A stretch of 64,000 nt of DNA from Microcebus murinus (lineage: Eukaryota; Chordata; Mammalia; Primates; Cheirogaleidae), in contig NC_134115.1 in assembly GCF_040939455.1 (NCBI RefSeq), positions 26,996,727-27,060,726 of the forward strand, read 5' to 3'. A program made the position numbers and the translations under genes. Under the pieces are notes generated by a model. That model searched no databases, had not been told where the DNA came from, and saw only the letters and a list, made by a program, of their open reading frames with translations. Below, one piece after another: positions 61,681 through 64,000 of this stretch (its first letter is position 1; the number at the start of each line of letters is the position of its first letter).

Positions 61681-62480
61681 CCAGTTGTTACTTTGGACTT
61701 GTGCCCATCTGGCTGCTTGAGCATCAGTTGAGATTCTGATCTGATAGGTGTGGGATGGGGTGTGGGTGTTTACATTGTGAACACAGTGGGTGGGATGCCA
61801 GGCTGCTCTCTGAATCCTGAATTTTAGGCTGGTTTGACTCCGGGAGACCTGTATGGAGGCAGGGGTTCTGCCCCACGTGGAAGTTCTGAATCACATTGGA
61901 AGGGGGAAGGAGAAGAACCCAGTTAGGTAGGAAAGGTTACAACCTCCAAGGGAGTTTCCCCGCTCTGGGAGGATTTTGGTGGTGTCTGAGACAGACAGTC
62001 TAGAAATTCTGGGAACAATCTGGTAGTGCTTGGGCCAGACAGAGGGCACAAGTGGAAGGACATACTGAAATGATATGACAGGATCTATTTCCATTTTGTT
62101 TGAAAAAAAATATTTTAGGAAGTATTCAATTCTCAAAGGCTTGTGCATGGCTATGTCATGGATGAGTAATGTTTATTCCAGTGCCTTATTCTGTGTGTGA
62201 ATCATGTGACCAAAATCTGTTATTATTCTGACACTATTTGATAGTATTTTGCATGAATTCCACAGGTGAAATGCTTTGATAGCATATCCGATTTTTATCA
62301 ATAAATAACCCTAAAAGAATATAAACAGGGAATCATCATTTTTTATTATCTCAGTGACATCTCTCTGCTATTCTTTTCAGGAAAATAAATTCATTGTTCA
62401 ATAAAACTTATAAACATATGAAATTATACTATATTTGAGTTGTTTTTGGAGTACTCATGGGAGAAATTCTTAAGTCAGTT
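61681..62480. other. Unique noncoding sequence
   Basis: No gene or clear repeat recognised. Confidence 0.45.
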
Positions 62481-62535
62481 TTCCTTTTTAAAATGTTCAT
62501 CAATTCCTTTCTTCTGCATTATGAAACTTGTCTAA

Positions 62536-62592
62536 TATATAAAAGGATAAAAAAGGATATAAAAGGATATAAAAGGATAAAAGGATAAAAAG
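62536..62592 (+). repeat. Tandem AAAAGGATAT-like repeat
   Basis: Five or six degenerate copies of an aaaaggata(t) unit inside an old L1-like context. Confidence 0.85.
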
Positions 62593-62975
62593 AATAATAT
62601 AATAAGCATCAGTATATACTCTACTATTCACTTTAAAATATTCTCAATTCCATTTCCCTCTCCTATCTCCTCTTTATCACTCCCCTAATATTTGTTGTTG
62701 AACTTAGTGTTTATCATTTAGGTCATTCAAAAATATCTTTTTATGTAAGTGTATAACCCCAAAAATATATAGTAATTTGGATATTTTAACACATTATTTA
62801 AATAATAGCTTCCTGGAAATACCTTTCCACAATTTTTTTTTGCCAGATATTATAATTTGAAGACATATCTATGTATATGTTAATACTTCATTAATTTTCA
62901 TTGTTTTATAGTATTTGACTAAAAGTATCATGATTTATTTATTCTTTCTCCTATTGATAGACATTTAAATTGGAA
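62593..62975. mobile_element. Old LINE-1-like fragment
   Basis: Pattern ataatataataagcatcagtatatac and, further on, tatttattctttctcctattgatagacatttaaattgg. This is typical of old L1M ORF2/3' regions; orientation of the pieces is uncertain. Confidence 0.45.
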
Positions 62976-64000
62976 ACAACCAAAAATGTCAAGTTCTTTC
63001 ATTGATCATCTATATAGTTTAAATTATTCTCTCTTTGCCATTTATAGCTGCCTCTTTCCTTCATATTCAGTGATCATCTAAGTTATAGAACCACTGTTTC
63101 AGAAAGATTATAGAAAAACAGAGACAACATTGCAATAACCACTAAATTTGTTCAGGTGAATTCAATTACAGTGTGAACACTATGTACCTAAGCTTATCAT
63201 ATGAACTAAGGCTGACTTTCTAAACTGAGAGTGGCTGGTTAGCCATAATAAAGCTGAAGCTCTTGTTGTATCCCATAATCTGGTACTTTCTACTTCTGGT
63301 GAGTTTATTAAAGGAACCAAATACATTGGTATCTATCTACAGGAAAAATATTTTCGTATTAACTTCTTCAGGATAGCTCAACATGTTCACCTTTAAAAGG
63401 ATGACTTATTGTGAGAAAAGGTCACCCGATCAGATCCTGTCACACTCTTGGCCTTTTCAGTCTTGAATTCTGAATCAAGACAAGCCTTTGTTTTTAGTCA
63501 TTCCTAATTTCTAGAAAGTTTTAGAAATATTTGCTTTATGAGCATGGAGGTAGACATCAATATGGCCTAATTACTAGGGTATATATGGAACTATCATCCC
63601 TGCCACAAAATATCTTCCACGCCCGTTATCATTGATGTTTCAAATATTCTCAGAAGAAGATACATCTTTTCTGCTATATGACTAAAGACAATGTTTATTA
63701 AATTTTGGATGATATAAAGATTGGCAAACGACTTGAAGTTAGATGACAGAGCTGGTAACTTTGTATGATGGAAGAAGAAACCCAAATCAACAACATAAAT
63801 TGAACTTGAGTGAATGTAAAAATTCAAAAAGCAACGAAAAAGCACTGGACTGGGTCAATTATATTTGACAACCTTTCGTGTGAAAAATATCTGAGGATTT
63901 TAGATTTTAGTGAGTCAAAGCTACATTAATAGATTTATGTAGAGGGATAATTTCACAGTCAAGGGAAGTAATCAGCCTGTTGTCTTTAGAGAACTAGTCA
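62976..64000. other. Unique noncoding sequence
   Basis: AT-rich to the window end. The open frame at 63594-63845 (minus) has no recognisable features. Confidence 0.5.

Overview
The window is AT-rich vertebrate nuclear DNA from a primate, most likely a strepsirrhine (lemur or loris group). The main evidence is four dimeric Alu elements. Two near-intact copies carry the long AT-rich middle linker and the right-arm ending (gctaggctgacgccacggca) that I associate with lemur-type Alus. Three L1 copies share an ORF2 C-terminus and non-human 3' UTRs, and there is a short hAT element with an intact 8-bp target duplication. Old mammalian repeats (MIR, L2, MER5, MER20, Tigger, MaLR LTRs) form the background. 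The exact species cannot be fixed from this sequence.

I see no complete functional protein-coding gene. The window is either a gene desert or the inside of a large intron. The gene-like objects are a processed pseudogene of SNRPB (SmB isoform, minus strand, 14.4-15.4 kb), ORF1 and ORF2 remnants of a near full-length L1 (32.8-39.65 kb, minus), a broken Tigger1 transposase (40.9-42.3 kb, minus), and one short exon-like open stretch of unknown identity near 26.5 kb.

Layout. 0-5.7 kb: truncated L1, MaLR LTR, young-looking hAT element, MIR, and an Alu whose tail has become a 183-bp pure-purine microsatellite. 5.7-16.6 kb: mostly unique sequence with a truncated L1, a 90%-identical inverted repeat of about 150 bp with arms 1.7 kb apart, the SNRPB retrocopy, an Alu and a recent 121-bp tandem duplication. 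16.6-32 kb: unique AT-rich DNA, one L1 with clear target duplications, the exon-like segment, MER5-like and a 5'-inverted L1. 32.0-39.7 kb: a full-length-type L1 that appears to carry about 750 bp of foreign 3' flank, which suggests a 3' transduction. 39.7-43.1 kb: old L1 pieces around a Tigger1 half. 43.1-64 kb: AT-rich unique DNA with a head-to-head Alu pair, a TG/GA microsatellite, scattered MIR/L2 and two MaLR LTRs.

The genes do not work together in any pathway. The interest lies in transposition history and structural features: the transduction candidate, a perfect 19-bp hairpin in the L1 5' UTR, the unexplained inverted repeat, the tandem duplication and the orphan exon-like stretch. 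I found no evidence of a new biological system.
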